Source: Psettodes erumei
Taxonomy: Eukaryota; Chordata; Actinopteri; Pleuronectiformes; Psettodidae
NCBI GenBank assembly: GCA_016785225.1
Contig: JAFBJZ010000512.1
Span: forward strand, 6,423,001-6,487,000
Length of the DNA stretch: 64,000 bases
Direction: 5' to 3'
The position numbers were made by a program, and so were the translations under genes. This document shows positions 1 to 12,248 of this stretch, piece after piece. Within the stretch, counting starts at the first letter, position 1. Each line of letters begins with the position of its first letter. A model generated the notes under the pieces. That model worked only from the letters and a program-made list of their open reading frames with translations. It ran no database searches and had not been told where the DNA came from.

Positions 1-1706
1 GTGACGGTTCAATTTGAGAAACGCACCGTGTAATTTTTTTTTTTTTTTTAAACCCATCTGCTCCGTCTACTGGAGTGGATTTTATTAACTTTGCTCTTGA
101 TTCACAAAGGGGGGGGGGTGCAAACTGGTTTTAATGTATACGTCGCTGCAGTCTGGTCAGATTGTTGAACGTCGTTCAGTCGGTGACTGGATTTGATTTG
201 CGTTTGTGTGTCACAGTGGGGGCCCATGTTTAATTACCCGCACGAAACAGCCGGGGGGTGGGGCAAACCGCACCGAGCGCTGAGGGAGATCGTTTCCCCG
301 AGGAGACGGGACCGACTTGCTCAAAGAGTTAGCCACCTGCAGTTAAAAGCGACGAGTACAATGCAGTTCCAGTAATATATCTTTAGTTTTATAGTTTTGA
401 ACGAGTCCTAAAAACTATTTGTCCACCGAGGTCGCTCCGGGTGACCTCTGACCTGGTATCTGTTGTGGGTCAAAGTGAGAGAAATGGTGATTTTCGGGAA
501 ACTTGAAACCGTACATGCCACGTCTGTCTGTATTTTTTTTTTTTTTTTTTAATGGCACGGTGGTGACAGAGTCCAAGGGTGACCTTGACACCGTCACGAG
601 AACCGTTTCCAGGGTTCCCTGGAAACAGGCTGATCTTTGAGGGGTCACGGGGGAACCCTGATACGGTGACACAGTAAGTGATCATATCATACCACAGCGG
701 TCAGGGGGTACCTTGACACAGACACCTGACCTGCAATATGACAAAATATATATATATATATATTTTAGAAAGCATTATTTATTTTCTAACCCCAACCAAG
801 GCCAACAGCCATAAGCCTTGTTCCTCAGCCAAGGACTGAACCTCCAAGGCCCCCACCCAGGCCTCCAGCACTAACCCTAACCCTCCAGGCCCCCCATCCA
901 AGACCACCTCCACCTTTACCTCCGTGCAGCACACAAAGCATTTACTTTCACGAATGGCACTCCAGCAGCGGCACGCCTTCACTGCACCCGTCACCCCTCC
1001 TCACCCTCTTCTCTCGCGGAGACGGCGGGGTGCTGTATTTCTCCCACTGGCCAGCAGGTGGCAGCACGTTACCGAACAACAGATGGGTCGGACAGCACGC
1101 AAGAAAGACGCAGTCAACGCAGTCAAAGCAAACTCACCATATTTATTGACTGCTAAAGCACTGAATAATAATAATAAAAAAAACATGTCAGCTTTGTCCT
1201 GGTTCGGTTAAAAATCTGAATAAAGACGCGTCTGCCCACCTTGAAATCGACCGGTGTCAGTGCAAAAGAGTCCTCGCCGGGTCGAGGAACCCATCTCAAA
1301 ATAATAAGAAAATCATCTAAACAGTAAAGTGCATGTTTGAGAAAAAAAGCTCCTCTCACTTTAGAAACTCTGAACGGGCAGCGAGACTCCCACGCCGAAA
1401 ATTAATGCTTTTTTTAAAAAAAGGGAGGGAGGGGGGGGTGTAGTGGAGTGCATACAGTGTGCACTGGTTCATCTGTTTGGACATTCATATTTCATTACTG
1501 TACATACAAACCTGAACTCCAGTTTTCAACAACACATCCAGTGGTTTACATGCAAACATATGCTCATCGTCGATCAGGTTGCGCAGGTTCGACAGTTCAC
1601 CTGCTACGCATTCACACGCACACACACCATGCGGCCTCTCGCACACACACACGCACACACGAGCGCAGCTCCAGTCGGGCCCGTTCCAGTCTGTTTGCGT
1701 TTGAGG
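1..1706. other. ssh2 3' flank, no other gene seen
   Basis: Presumed ssh2 3' UTR plus flank. It holds a poly(T) run at 36-49 and 533-550, a short (TA)n at about 747-764, and CA-rich sequence at 1617-1663. Reading frames here have no recognisable family and look compositional. Confidence 0.6.
1142..1147 (-). terminator. ssh2: candidate ssh2 poly(A) signal
   Basis: AATAAA on the minus strand, about 560 nt beyond the ssh2 stop codon. A second AATAAA lies at 778-783. Which one is used cannot be told from sequence alone. Confidence 0.4.
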
Positions 1707-3315
1707 TTACATGGTGTTGTATAGCACAGTGACGGCTCGCTTCTTCTCGGCTCTGCGGGGGCGCCTCGACGAGTGTCCCCTCCCCTGCTGGCGCGGCGCC
1801 GTGGCAGCGCCGCCCCCGCCGCCGTCCGGCTCCTCCCGCTCGCCCGCCTCGTCTTTCTGACGGCGGCGGGCGGCGGAGGCGGGGCCGAGGGGCCGCTCCG
1901 GGACGGCCTTTCCGGCGTTAGCGTTCCGGGCCAGCACCTTCTGCTTCTTCCAGGTGTCGTCGGGGCGAGGCGGCGACGCGGGGCAGGGGCCCTCGGAGCG
2001 CGCCGACGCCGTCCTGCCGTGCGGCCTGAGGTCTAAGTCGCTGAGGTCGTTGGCCGACAGCTCCAGGCAGTCCAGCTTGGCCAAGGAGGCTGATCTCTTC
2101 ATGAGCGAGGGGGGGGTGAGGCCCGCCTGGCGTATGCGGGCCTCGAGCTCCATGACCCTGTGCCACCGCGTCGGCTCCAGGAAGCTCTTCCCCTCTCCCT
2201 CGTTCGCAGCCGCGCCCCGCTTCCGGGCCTGCGGGGGGCTGTTCCCAGCCCCCGCCGCTGCAAGGTCCCGGCTCGGTGTCCATTGCGTCTCTTGGACCCT
2301 GAGGCCGCTCCAGTTCCTGCGCCTCGATTTCCGTGGTCTCCAGGCCGACGCCCTCGTGGAGGAAAGCCTGCAGCTCTCTCAGCGTCTGCTGAATCCTCTC
2401 CAGCTCCTGGCTGCCGCGAGCCAGCCGGCCCCGGGCGTCGCAGGCGGGGCCGCAGCCCCAGGACCTGGGCTCCGGTCTCTCGTCGGTGTCCGACTCTTGC
2501 ACCGTCGCTCCGTCCAGAGTCATTTGGTTCGAAGGGGCCTGCGGCGGGGTCTGACGCTGCTGGTTTTGGCTGTGGAGCGGGCCCGGCCCGCGGGAGTGGG
2601 CTGAGGTATTTGGAGACGGTTCTGCTAACGGCGCAGAGGAGGCCGGCGATGACGTCAGCATATGGCTATCGACGGGCGTGTGCACAGTGGCGGGTATAGC
2701 ACCAGAGACTTGGCTGATAGTTGAGTTTTGGGAAGGGTCCGGGAGTTGGCGCGCGCCTGAGGAGTCGAGTCTTTGAAGCTCGTGCGCCGATCCTGCACGT
2801 TCTCCCCCGTCTTTGGACTCAGATCCGGCCGTGATCTCTCCCTGAGTGATCCCGTGTCCCGCGGCGTGGTGGGATGGGTGGCGGGGAGGGTGCTCGGCGC
2901 CTGGCGAGCAGGAGGGCAGCCTGAGAGAAGGGTGCTCGGCGCCGGGGGAGTGCAGCGGCGATCGCTGGCACGCCGCCGTCTCCATCTCCTGCCTGAGCTT
3001 CAGCTCCAGCTGCTCGGTGGCGCGGCGCACCGAGCCCGACGGCCAGTCGCGCGGCGGCGCGGATGGAGACGGCGGTGGCGAGGGCGGCGTTAAGGAGCCG
3101 CGCCGGACCTCGGGGGACCCCGCCTCCTCCCGACGTTCCGCTCGGGAGAGCTGAGGGCTGCAGGAGGGCGGCGGGGGGGGCGACGGGGGGGCATGGGAGG
3201 GAGAGGGGGGGCGGCATATGGCTTCGATCTCAGTGACGATGTGGCGGACTGATATCCCGTTGTCATGGTGAGGAGCTTGGTCTTTGTCGGCGCTGTCTTC
3301 AGACTGCGGAGACGC
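1707..3315 (-). CDS. ssh2: ssh2 coding exon 15, terminal (frame switch near 2160-2330)
   Basis: Opens in phase 0 after a good acceptor (ctcttag) and encodes ISVRHIVTEIEAIC, a Pro/Ser-rich stretch, then SVRRATEQLELKLRQEMET, both with SSH2 counterparts. This frame runs to about 2200 and then diverges. The conserved tail MELEARIRQAGLTPPSLMKR SASLAKL (the split is mine) and a basic C-terminus ending LYNTM with TAA at 1709-1707 are read one base further on. An insertion of 1 nt or loss of 2 nt is implied, plausibly in the G/C homopolymers at 2230-2260. Confidence 0.87.
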
Positions 3316-3659
3316 CTAAGAGACAAGGAGACAGGGAGGAAGAGACGCACACTAGTTAGTCTGCGGCTCGTATCTGTTTCTCGACTGCGTGTTTATTTTT
3401 GAGTCTTTCTTTCCTTATGAGATGTCATTCTATTTTTATCACTGTTTTTATGACCAGCCTTTTGTTACGGTATAATAAATGATTTGGTAACCTTTCAAAC
3501 TACGTGCAGCACCACTGATGGGATCACCTGATACAAACTCATAAAATCAGAGGAGACAAACGAGTGTGTCTCCGTCCACCAGCAGGTGTCACTGTGATCT
3601 GTGCGGATTCATCGTTCGCGGACTCACTTTGACGCGATCTCCGTCCTCGTCCGCATCCT

Positions 3660-3690
<31 letters not shown>

Positions 3691-6600
3691 CTCCTCCTCC
3701 TCCTCCTCCTCCTCCTCCTCTCCGTTGTCTTGGCAACAGGGCAGGGGCGTCCTCTGCTGTGCCGGCTCGGAGAGGCTCCGCCTTCTGCCGTCCTGGGCCA
3801 GGCCCAGAAACTTCTCCCTGGCGCTGAAGAAGTCGATGCTGTCGGCGCTGTGGCTCGACGAGCCGTCGGCCTCGCCGCGGCCGTGGAGGTCGCTGCCCGC
3901 CTGCGGCTCGCTGGGGTTGTTGTTGTCGTCGCTGGCGGCCAGAGGGGCGGCGTCCGCGGGGCTGAGGGGGCTGCGCTTGTCGCTCGTCAGATCGGACAGC
4001 GAGCGGTCGGTCGCGTCCGAGTCGTCGGACTCCGGAGTGAGGGGGGGGGTCTCTCCCGGGCTGCTTCGCTCGGGCAAAGAGAGAGACAGCTCTGCTGGTC
4101 TGTGTTTGGGCGCCGAGAGGGACAGGTGAGCGGGGGGATCCCGGCAGGCGCGCTGGGGTTCGGGGGTGGCAGGTAGGATGTGGAGCGACGGCGGCGGGTG
4201 GGGCGCGGGAACAGGCACGGTGACGGCCACGCTCGCTGCATTGTCCAGTCTTTCCTCCGGGACTACGGTGGCTGCCCGGGGCCTGGGGAGGGGAAGCAGG
4301 GGGGGCTCGCTGCGACCCGACCCAATCTCCTCCTCCTCCTCCTCCTCCTCCTCCTCCTCTCTTCCTCCTCTGAAGCACGCGCGTCGTTCGAGTCGGCGGA
4401 GTCCTCGGGCTCGGCGCCGAGCGCCTGCAGCACGGCCGCGCCCAGGAAGTGATGCAGGGCGGGGGAGGAGGCGGCGGTGGTGTTGTTGTTCTGGGAGTCG
4501 GAGCGGCCCAGGGAGTGCGTGGAGGAGCGGCAAATGGACTCGGAGCGCTCCGACAGGTCGCTGTCCGAGCGGGAGCGCCACAGCTTATTGTGCCTCTGTT
4601 TGCTGCGGGGGGGGGGGAAGCAAACGAGCGGCGCGTTAGCACCAGAGCGCTGAACCGCGGGAACGCCGACGCGGCAGCTGCGCGACGGCTCACCTGGCCA
4701 GCAGGATCCCCTGGTACTCCTCCAGCTGCTTCATGAAGGAAGGGTTGGGCTTGGTGACGGCCCGTCTCTCCTTCACGTGGTCGAACGCCGTGTCCAGGTC
4801 CCAGCCGTACTCCTTCATGGCGTAGGCGATCACTGTGGAGGCCGAGCGGCTCACGCCCATCTTGCAGTGGACCAGACACTTGGCGCCGGCTTTCCTGACG
4901 AGAGAGGGAAGAGAGGGATTGTGGCGCGTTGTCGAACCAAACCGAGAACCCCAGGGGGATCTGTGTGTGTGTTTGTGTGTGTTTAAGCCTACTTGGCTTT
5001 GGTGATGAACTTGTAGGTTTCGTTCCAGTACTCCAGCAGGTTGGTGGCCTCCTCGTCGTACACCCGGATGTTGTGGTACTCGAACATCCCTGGGAAGAAG
5101 TTGTCTATTTCCCGGGTCATGTTCAGAATGTAGCGCACCCTGTGCAGGAGACAGAGGGGTGGGGGGGGTGTTTTAACGTCAGCAGCTGTCAATGACTGTC
5201 GTCGCCATCGGGACGACGAACGCTTCGCTAATGCCACGCAGGTCGGACACTGCAGTAAACTATTTTTAGGGTTCAGCGAAAGTAAACTGGGGGGGACTGG
5301 AAAATACAGTCGTGCCACTGTTGATGTCGATTTTCTCGATATGCTCGTACACTGCGACAGTCGCAGTCGCCCAATCAAATCGCTAGCTGCGCGTAAACGT
5401 AGCCAGAGACTACGGACAGGTGAAATCGCGATGCAGGAACTCTTCCAAAAATAAAACCGTAGTGACGAGCGAGCGACCCCTTACCCGCTGTTCTGCAGCT
5501 CCTCCAGGTTGGAGGCGTTCCACTCCGAGCCCTGGTGGGACGACACAGCACGTTAGTATGTCCGGCGCACAAGAAAACAGATGACTAGCCGGGGGGGGAG
5601 GGGGCTCGGTTCTCACCAAGTAGACGTGGTCGAAGATCTCAGTGGGGCTGTCCATCTGTCCCAGGATGATGATCATCTCGTTGTCTATGAACTCCTTGAA
5701 CTCTCTCAGGTTGCACACCATTTGCATCTCCAGCTCCGTCCGGATCTGGGGGGGGGCGACAAAAACGGAGAGTGAAAATCTGCGGTGGCAATTAGATGTG
5801 GCTCGCCCCCGCATTCGCAGAGACCAGGGTTCCCGTCTCTCACCTCCTTGCAGGTGACGTTCTCCAGGTCTTTCTGCATCATGATCTCGGAGGCGCATCT
5901 TGATCAGCCTCTCCGTGCGCTCCCTCTCCGTGGGCCTGTCGAAACAAACACACACACACACACACACACCTTCAGGGAGAGCACCTCTAACGCGCTTTCT
6001 CTTGGCCGACAAAAAAAAAAAACAACAAAAAACAAAAAAACGAGGGTCGGACACAAAGAACCACCTTCGCGGTCACAGTGAACGACCCCTCGCCTTCTGT
6101 TCACTGACTCATTTTCACGCGGCTCTCAATGGGATCGCTTGTTCCGCGGGGAGAATCGCCACTTTGTCCGATTCTCAGAAGCTGGACGGGGAGCAGAAAA
6201 ACCCGAGAGCGCGCGCGGCCCGTCAGCGACGGCGCCAACAAAGTCCCCTTGTGGAATACGCCTTGTTGTTGTGGCTGGCCGCTCCAGTGGGGGACGAATT
6301 TAGCCTTCGCACGTCACGCTGCTGATACCAACAAGTGGCCTAATTCTCTCTCTCTCTCTCTCTCTCTCTGTCAGAGCTTGCTCTGTCTCCGTGCCTCTCC
6401 TCCCGTCGCCTTACTGTAGCGTTGTGGGTCAGCTCGTTCACCTTTCGGCGCCGACCCCCTGAGCTCGACTCCACGGGGTTAAGGGAAAGAAAAAAAACAA
6501 AACAAGACAAAAAAAAAACTTTTCACCCTCGCTGCAGGCCGGTTAGCGATAGCCGGTAACACTTTAACCTCACGGCAAGCCCCGGCTCGCCCGCTGACGG

Positions 6601-9600
6601 CCTGAGGGAGGGAGGGAGCGCCGGTCAGAAAGATAAGGGCGCACGGCGACTCGAGGAACGGCGCTAACGAGGAACCGAGGCGGGGGAATTCTGTATCCGC
6701 TTTTATAGGAAAGGACGACGAAGGGAATTCCAAGAAGAAGCCCATAAATCTAACCCCCCCACCGAAAAACACGCCAGCATCAAACCGCTTCCCGCTATCT
6801 CAACCTCCCTCCCGGGCGGTCGCACGGGGGAGAACGAGCGGCCGTGTCAACAAACGCTGTGCAGCTTTTTGGCGGACGAAGACAAACACGGGTCTTTTAC
6901 GGCCCGGCTGTTCCGGGCTCTGCGTCCCCGGAACTCGTAAAGTGCGAGATAAAGACGAGATAAGCGCGCGGCGACGGCTCCCGCGGAGGGAGGAGGCGAG
7001 GGTGAGGTACTTCTCCATCCAGGAAGTACGTGTTGACTGACTGTCAAGTTTAAAGTGGAACTCTTGTGCGCCACCCCCTCCCCCAGCTTCTTATTCTTTC
7101 CATGGGGGGGCATCAGGTGCAAGCAGCGGCAAAATAACTTCCTTAACCCCGCCCCCCTCTGACCTCTACCTCCTCCTCCTCCTCCGCTGCCACCTGCCCC
7201 TGCCCGTCCCTGCGTTGGTCTACCTATTTGTCCGGAGTCTGTTTTTCAGCCGAGCGTAAATCAAGCCTGGGCTATTTTGGACACTTGAGAATCTCTGAAG
7301 TGTGTGTGTGTGTGTGTGTGTCGGGGGGTAGGGGTGGGGGGGTTTGACCTCCAAATAGGTAGCGTGGCACGTGATTAAGCAGCAGGGAATTTCCCAGCTC
7401 TCAGTGAAGACATAAATCCAGCAGCCCGTGTCGTCGCCCCGACGCTCTCTACCTCCTCGTGCGGATCCGTTCGCAACTTCGCGTCACGGATGACGCAGTT
7501 GCGCGCACACGATCGCCGGCGCCCGTGCCTGTCTGCTACAGCACGCACGTGGCCCAGAGGCTGCCCGCTGCGGAGATGGGGCAACGCGTGCGACGAGAAG
7601 TTGGGCAACGCTCTTGCGGAGGCGCGGCCGAGCGCATCCGGTCGTGGCGCAACGGGGGGGGGCGACGCCTTTCGGCTTTCTCTGAATCTGTGATGCAAGC
7701 GCGCGTGAGAGAAACGTTCCGGTCCTGACCGCGGAGCACTTCTGTGTCCCCGCTCTGTGTTTCTTCACGTTTGCGTGCGCCTTCTTCCCGTAAGCAACGC
7801 CTTTTCACACGCTGCCGAAAGGCGGCGATTAATGACAGGCCCAGCTCCGCTACCGCTGACTTTTTCCAGTACCGGTCCCCTGATTTGACACGCTACTCAA
7901 GCTGTGACTCAGACTCGTCCAAATGTTCTTTTAAAAGTGAGAAGTGTGGATTTGCGTAAATCTCTGAGTGCGCGCGTGACGCCACGTGACCCTCCCCCCT
8001 TCCCACTTACAGGTCCGTGAAAGGAACGGGCGAGTTGGCGCGGTGCGACTCCACGTCCTGCATGGCGTTCCACTCGTTGACGCAGAGCTGGCTGGAGGCC
8101 ACCCGGCTCTGGTAGTAGCTGATCCAGGTCAGGAACAGGCTGCCCGGGTAGTAGTTGTGGCAGCGGGCCACCTCGCACGCTTTGTGGAGAGACTGGAGGG
8201 CCGACCTGCGGCGAGAGGGGGAAAAGAGGATTCTCGCCTGAGAGGTCGTCGCCAGGGTTGTTGTTTCATTATTAAGAGGCAGACGTGGGTTGGGAGCGGA
8301 CAGGACCTTCTTGAAGCGCGAGGGGGAGGTCGGGGCGAAATGGGGAAAAAATGACGGGCGGCACAAAGATAAGACGAGTCGTAGCACATATGAGAAAACA
8401 CAGCAAGGGCGGTGAGCTGAATAATTACTGAGAGCACAGAGATAGGACTGCAGATAAACCAAGGTACGGGAGGGGAGAGGAAGGTCAGGGGGAGAGCGGG
8501 GGGGAGGCGACAGAGGGACGAGAAAATGAGGAAATGAGGACAATGGGCGCGGAAATGAAGAGGCAGCACCGGGACGCGAGACAACCAGATAGAGGGACCG
8601 GCGAGGATAAAGGTAACGAGAGACGAAGGGGGGAGATGATTAAAAGCTAAAAAAAAAAGGAAAACGGCGACAAAGATAAAAGGCTCGAGGTCAAGGGGCG
8701 TACGCGGCCTTCTCGGCGGGGGGCCGCGACCCGGAAGCTTCATGGAGCCGCCGCTCGTTCGAAAAATAAGGGGTCGCTCACCACATGGCCTGGACGGACA
8801 CCGGCTTGAAGACGTGGACCCTGTTCACTGTCGACACGCTGAAACCCCTGCGGAGACACGGATGGACGGGGGGGGGGGGTCAGAAATGCGAACGGTCGGG
8901 GGAGGCGGGGCGTGAGGTGAGGTTCCTTACCCGTCTCCGTCCAAGTGGATCAGGGTGTCGCTCCACAGCGGCAGGACCAGGCCCACCGTGCAGCAGCTGG
9001 CGGGACGACCCGCGTGTCACACAACACACCCGTAAAAAAAAAAAAAAAAAAAAAAAAAGAGGAAGATCAGTTTATTCAAGACTCTTGTGCAAATGCCAGA
9101 GCAAATTACCAAGACCAATATTGCTAAAAGTACGATATTTGTTGCGGGATTCAAAAGAGGCTTTTAGTTTAAACGCCAAGGGACGAGGCGGCTTCCTGTT
9201 TCCAAGGGGCACTGACCTATCAGAGGAGACGAAGTCCATGCCGAGCACGATGCTCTCCTCCGTGTCCTGCCGGCCGTTGGTGGAGACCACCACCATGTAG
9301 CGGGTGACCTGAGGGTAGGCGCTCTCCAGACGCACTGCCTGGGAGGGGAAAAAAATAATAATAATAATAAAAAAAAGACGGGACGGACAGAGGGGAGGCA
9401 GACTGCGAAAAGCAGCTGTGGGGCGTCTCGCTTTGGCCGAGCCCGAGAAAAGAACGCCTGGCATGTTTTTATTTTGGGAGGCCTCGAATCTTCTGATTGA
9501 TAAAAAATAGGTCTAAAGGAGTTCCCTTTCTTTTTTTCCTGCTTTTCAGAAGAGCTTTGACTTACAACGCTTAAATTGGCGGAATAGCCCTTTACGGGAG

Positions 9601-9725
9601 ATGCTGCAGGGACCAGGAGGAAGGCCTCACCGCTCGTGTCGTGTATCCGCTCGCAAACGGACTGAAACCAGCTTGTGTCGTCTCCCTGATAACAATGCTA
9701 CTTTGCCCCCGAGCTTTGCTACTGT

Positions 9726-9773
<48 letters not shown>

Positions 9774-11019
9774 TGTGCGTGCGTGTTACTGACCAGTCGG
9801 ATGGTGTCCTCCGGCCGCAGCACAGTGAACATGGTCTGGAGGTGTTTCTGGAGGTCGCCTGGACGGACGAGAGTTCGACAAGCCCCCGCTCAGTTTGACG
9901 TCTCACTTTGGACGACGGTCGCATTCCTGCCGCGTCAACGCACAACGCCCGAGACGCGTCGCTTTTTTTTTTTGTTACAGCGGCCCGTTTCACACGGGTT
10001 TCTGCATTCATTTTCATTTGACTCGGGACTGTCGAGATACTGGAAGCAAACTGACCGATCCGCCTGGTTTTGACACCGGCCGTTACCCACGATGCAGCAC
10101 AGGAACAGGCGCTGCGTCCGAACGCGGCGGCGAGAGCGGCTCTTTACCTGTGTGCTTGCTCCTGCGCTGGCTGAGGCGGGGCGCCGAGTTCGGCGTGGGG
10201 CTGTTCCCCCTGGGGAGGAACAGGGCCGCGCCTTTGACGGTGAGGAAGCTCTCGCTGATGCTGGGAGGAAAGGGGAGAAGAAGGAGGAGAAGAAAAAAAA
10301 AAAGGGGGCGTGAACAGAAGCTTCAAACGCGCAGATTTCTGCCAAGTCAGCTAATTGCATTTTCTTTCCGCCGTGCCACTTATGCAACCGCCGCTGCGCC
10401 CGCGCCGACCCCGGCTTCTCATAATGTGAAGCACAAGACGGGGACGGCGAAACAGACGGCGGCGTCACAATGCTGCATTCAGCCGAGCGGGGGGCTGGGA
10501 GGATCGGGAGGAGCGAGAGGGGAAGACGGCACGGGTCCCTGCCCGGGCGTGCTGGATTGACGCACACGCCGACAGCTGCCGGCGGGAGAGGGGCTGGGAG
10601 GCGGGAGAGCAGTAATAACCGAGGTAGACGCGTGCCCGCGTAAATGGGCGACTTGGCGCGCGGCGCGATGACGACCCTTTCGCGCAGAAGGATCGCCGCG
10701 AGCGATCACGGCGGAGGCGAGGACGTCGGAGCAAGGCGGCAGGCGCGCTTGTTTTTCGGGGAAAGGATCTCAGCCCTGAGTGGGGTGGGGGGGTGTCCAC
10801 ACTCGGTGAACCCAACCTCCGCAGTTCATCGGGTTCTCGGGTTCTTCGGTTTCACGTTCGCGGCCAGCAAAAAATATGTATATGAAAAAAGGCCGTCCGC
10901 CGTTCGGGCTTCCTGTAACTTCATCTCTCCATCCTCTCGGTCGTCCAAATATCCTTCCTGAGTTCTGCTGAGGCCGTGGATGTAAAGGGTCGAGAGACAC
11001 GAACAAGCGGGGGGGGGTG

Positions 11020-11059
<40 letters not shown>

Positions 11060-11844
11060 CCGCAACCTTGCTCATTTCCCATAACCCGCCCACCCCCGAC
11101 CCAGCTGTTTCCTCTCCCGCTTCCTCTTTTTCTGCCGTTCTCACAACTTCGGCCCCTGCCCCAGTTTTCATTCCCGCCGCTGTCCTCGATTACTGCAGCA
11201 TCACGTTGTCCACACGCGCACACACACTCTCACCGGCTGCGAACTTGGCGGTGACCATGTATAGCAGCGCTACTCTACAATGTCATCTGCAAAATAACGC
11301 TCGCGGCCGACAGTTGGGGGGGAGCCGCGGAAAAAAAAGGAAAAAAAAGGCAGCTCGGACGGCAGCCTCTAAAAATAAAGCAGCCCTTTCAAAGTTCGGG
11401 GCTATTAACGGGCTGCGTTCAGAGCGGGCGGCCGACTGTACATGGCAGCAGTGCCTCACGGCGAAGCCCCCACGTGGGGGTGGGGGGGGTGGACTGATCG
11501 CTGGTTCGATTGTCCATTTGGGTTTTCCTTCTTTTTCTTTATAAATCACGAATCATCGTCTCAGTGCCTCTTGAGGCAAAAAGTGTGAGGCCACACTTCA
11601 TTTTTGTTATCATTTTCCTACGAGGCAAAAATTGCCACGCTTAATATTTTTGGATCGACGATGCGTTTTGAGTGGAACGTCTCGTTGCGGGAACTCCCGT
11701 CGAGGAAAAGGCGCCCGCTCAGTCGGACGAACCGGTGTCGCCGCAGTAGCGTACGGACGCGGAAGGATGCATCAGGTGGGAAAGCGAAAAAAACAAAAAA
11801 ACGGCCAATGAGTGCAACTGAGTTTGACTCAGCATGTGAATTTT

Positions 11845-11880
<36 letters not shown>

Positions 11881-12200
11881 GGGGTAGAGAAAGATGACCC
11901 GAGGCCCGAGCGTGCGGCAGCGGGGTCGGGCGGGTCATCTTCTGGCGGGCGTCCCCGCAGTGAAGCGGCAGGTACTTGTTAGGGCAACAGCCGCAGACAC
12001 AATCATCACTATGTAAGGACCCCTCCCTCCACACAGTGGGCAGATAACTGGGTGACCCCCCCCGTCTGTGGCCATATTAGTCACTCTCAGGAGGAGAGCG
12101 GGATAAATATAGGGCCCGGCTCCTGGAGGGGAGGGCCCCGGCTAAGGCCTTGTGAGCCCGCGAGTGAGACAGATGCAGGCCAGGGGAGAAACGGGGAGGG

Positions 12201-12248
<48 letters not shown>

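Noticed and set aside
871..884. Telomere-like CTAACCCTAACCCT
   Set aside because: Only two units in a C-rich, CCT-biased stretch; too short to be an interstitial telomere.
779..994. Minus-strand 71-codon frame with a Cys-rich start
   Set aside because: No family resemblance, no splice context, and composition follows the local CC/AG-rich sequence.
1918..3030. A 370-codon frame taken as a separate protein
   Set aside because: Its first two thirds are the ssh2 terminal exon; its end is the out-of-frame continuation past the frame switch.
3539..4879. A 446-codon minus-strand open frame
   Set aside because: It overlaps ssh2 exons 13-14 in the wrong frame and consists of Pro/Arg/Gly low complexity; long open frames are expected in GC-rich coding DNA.
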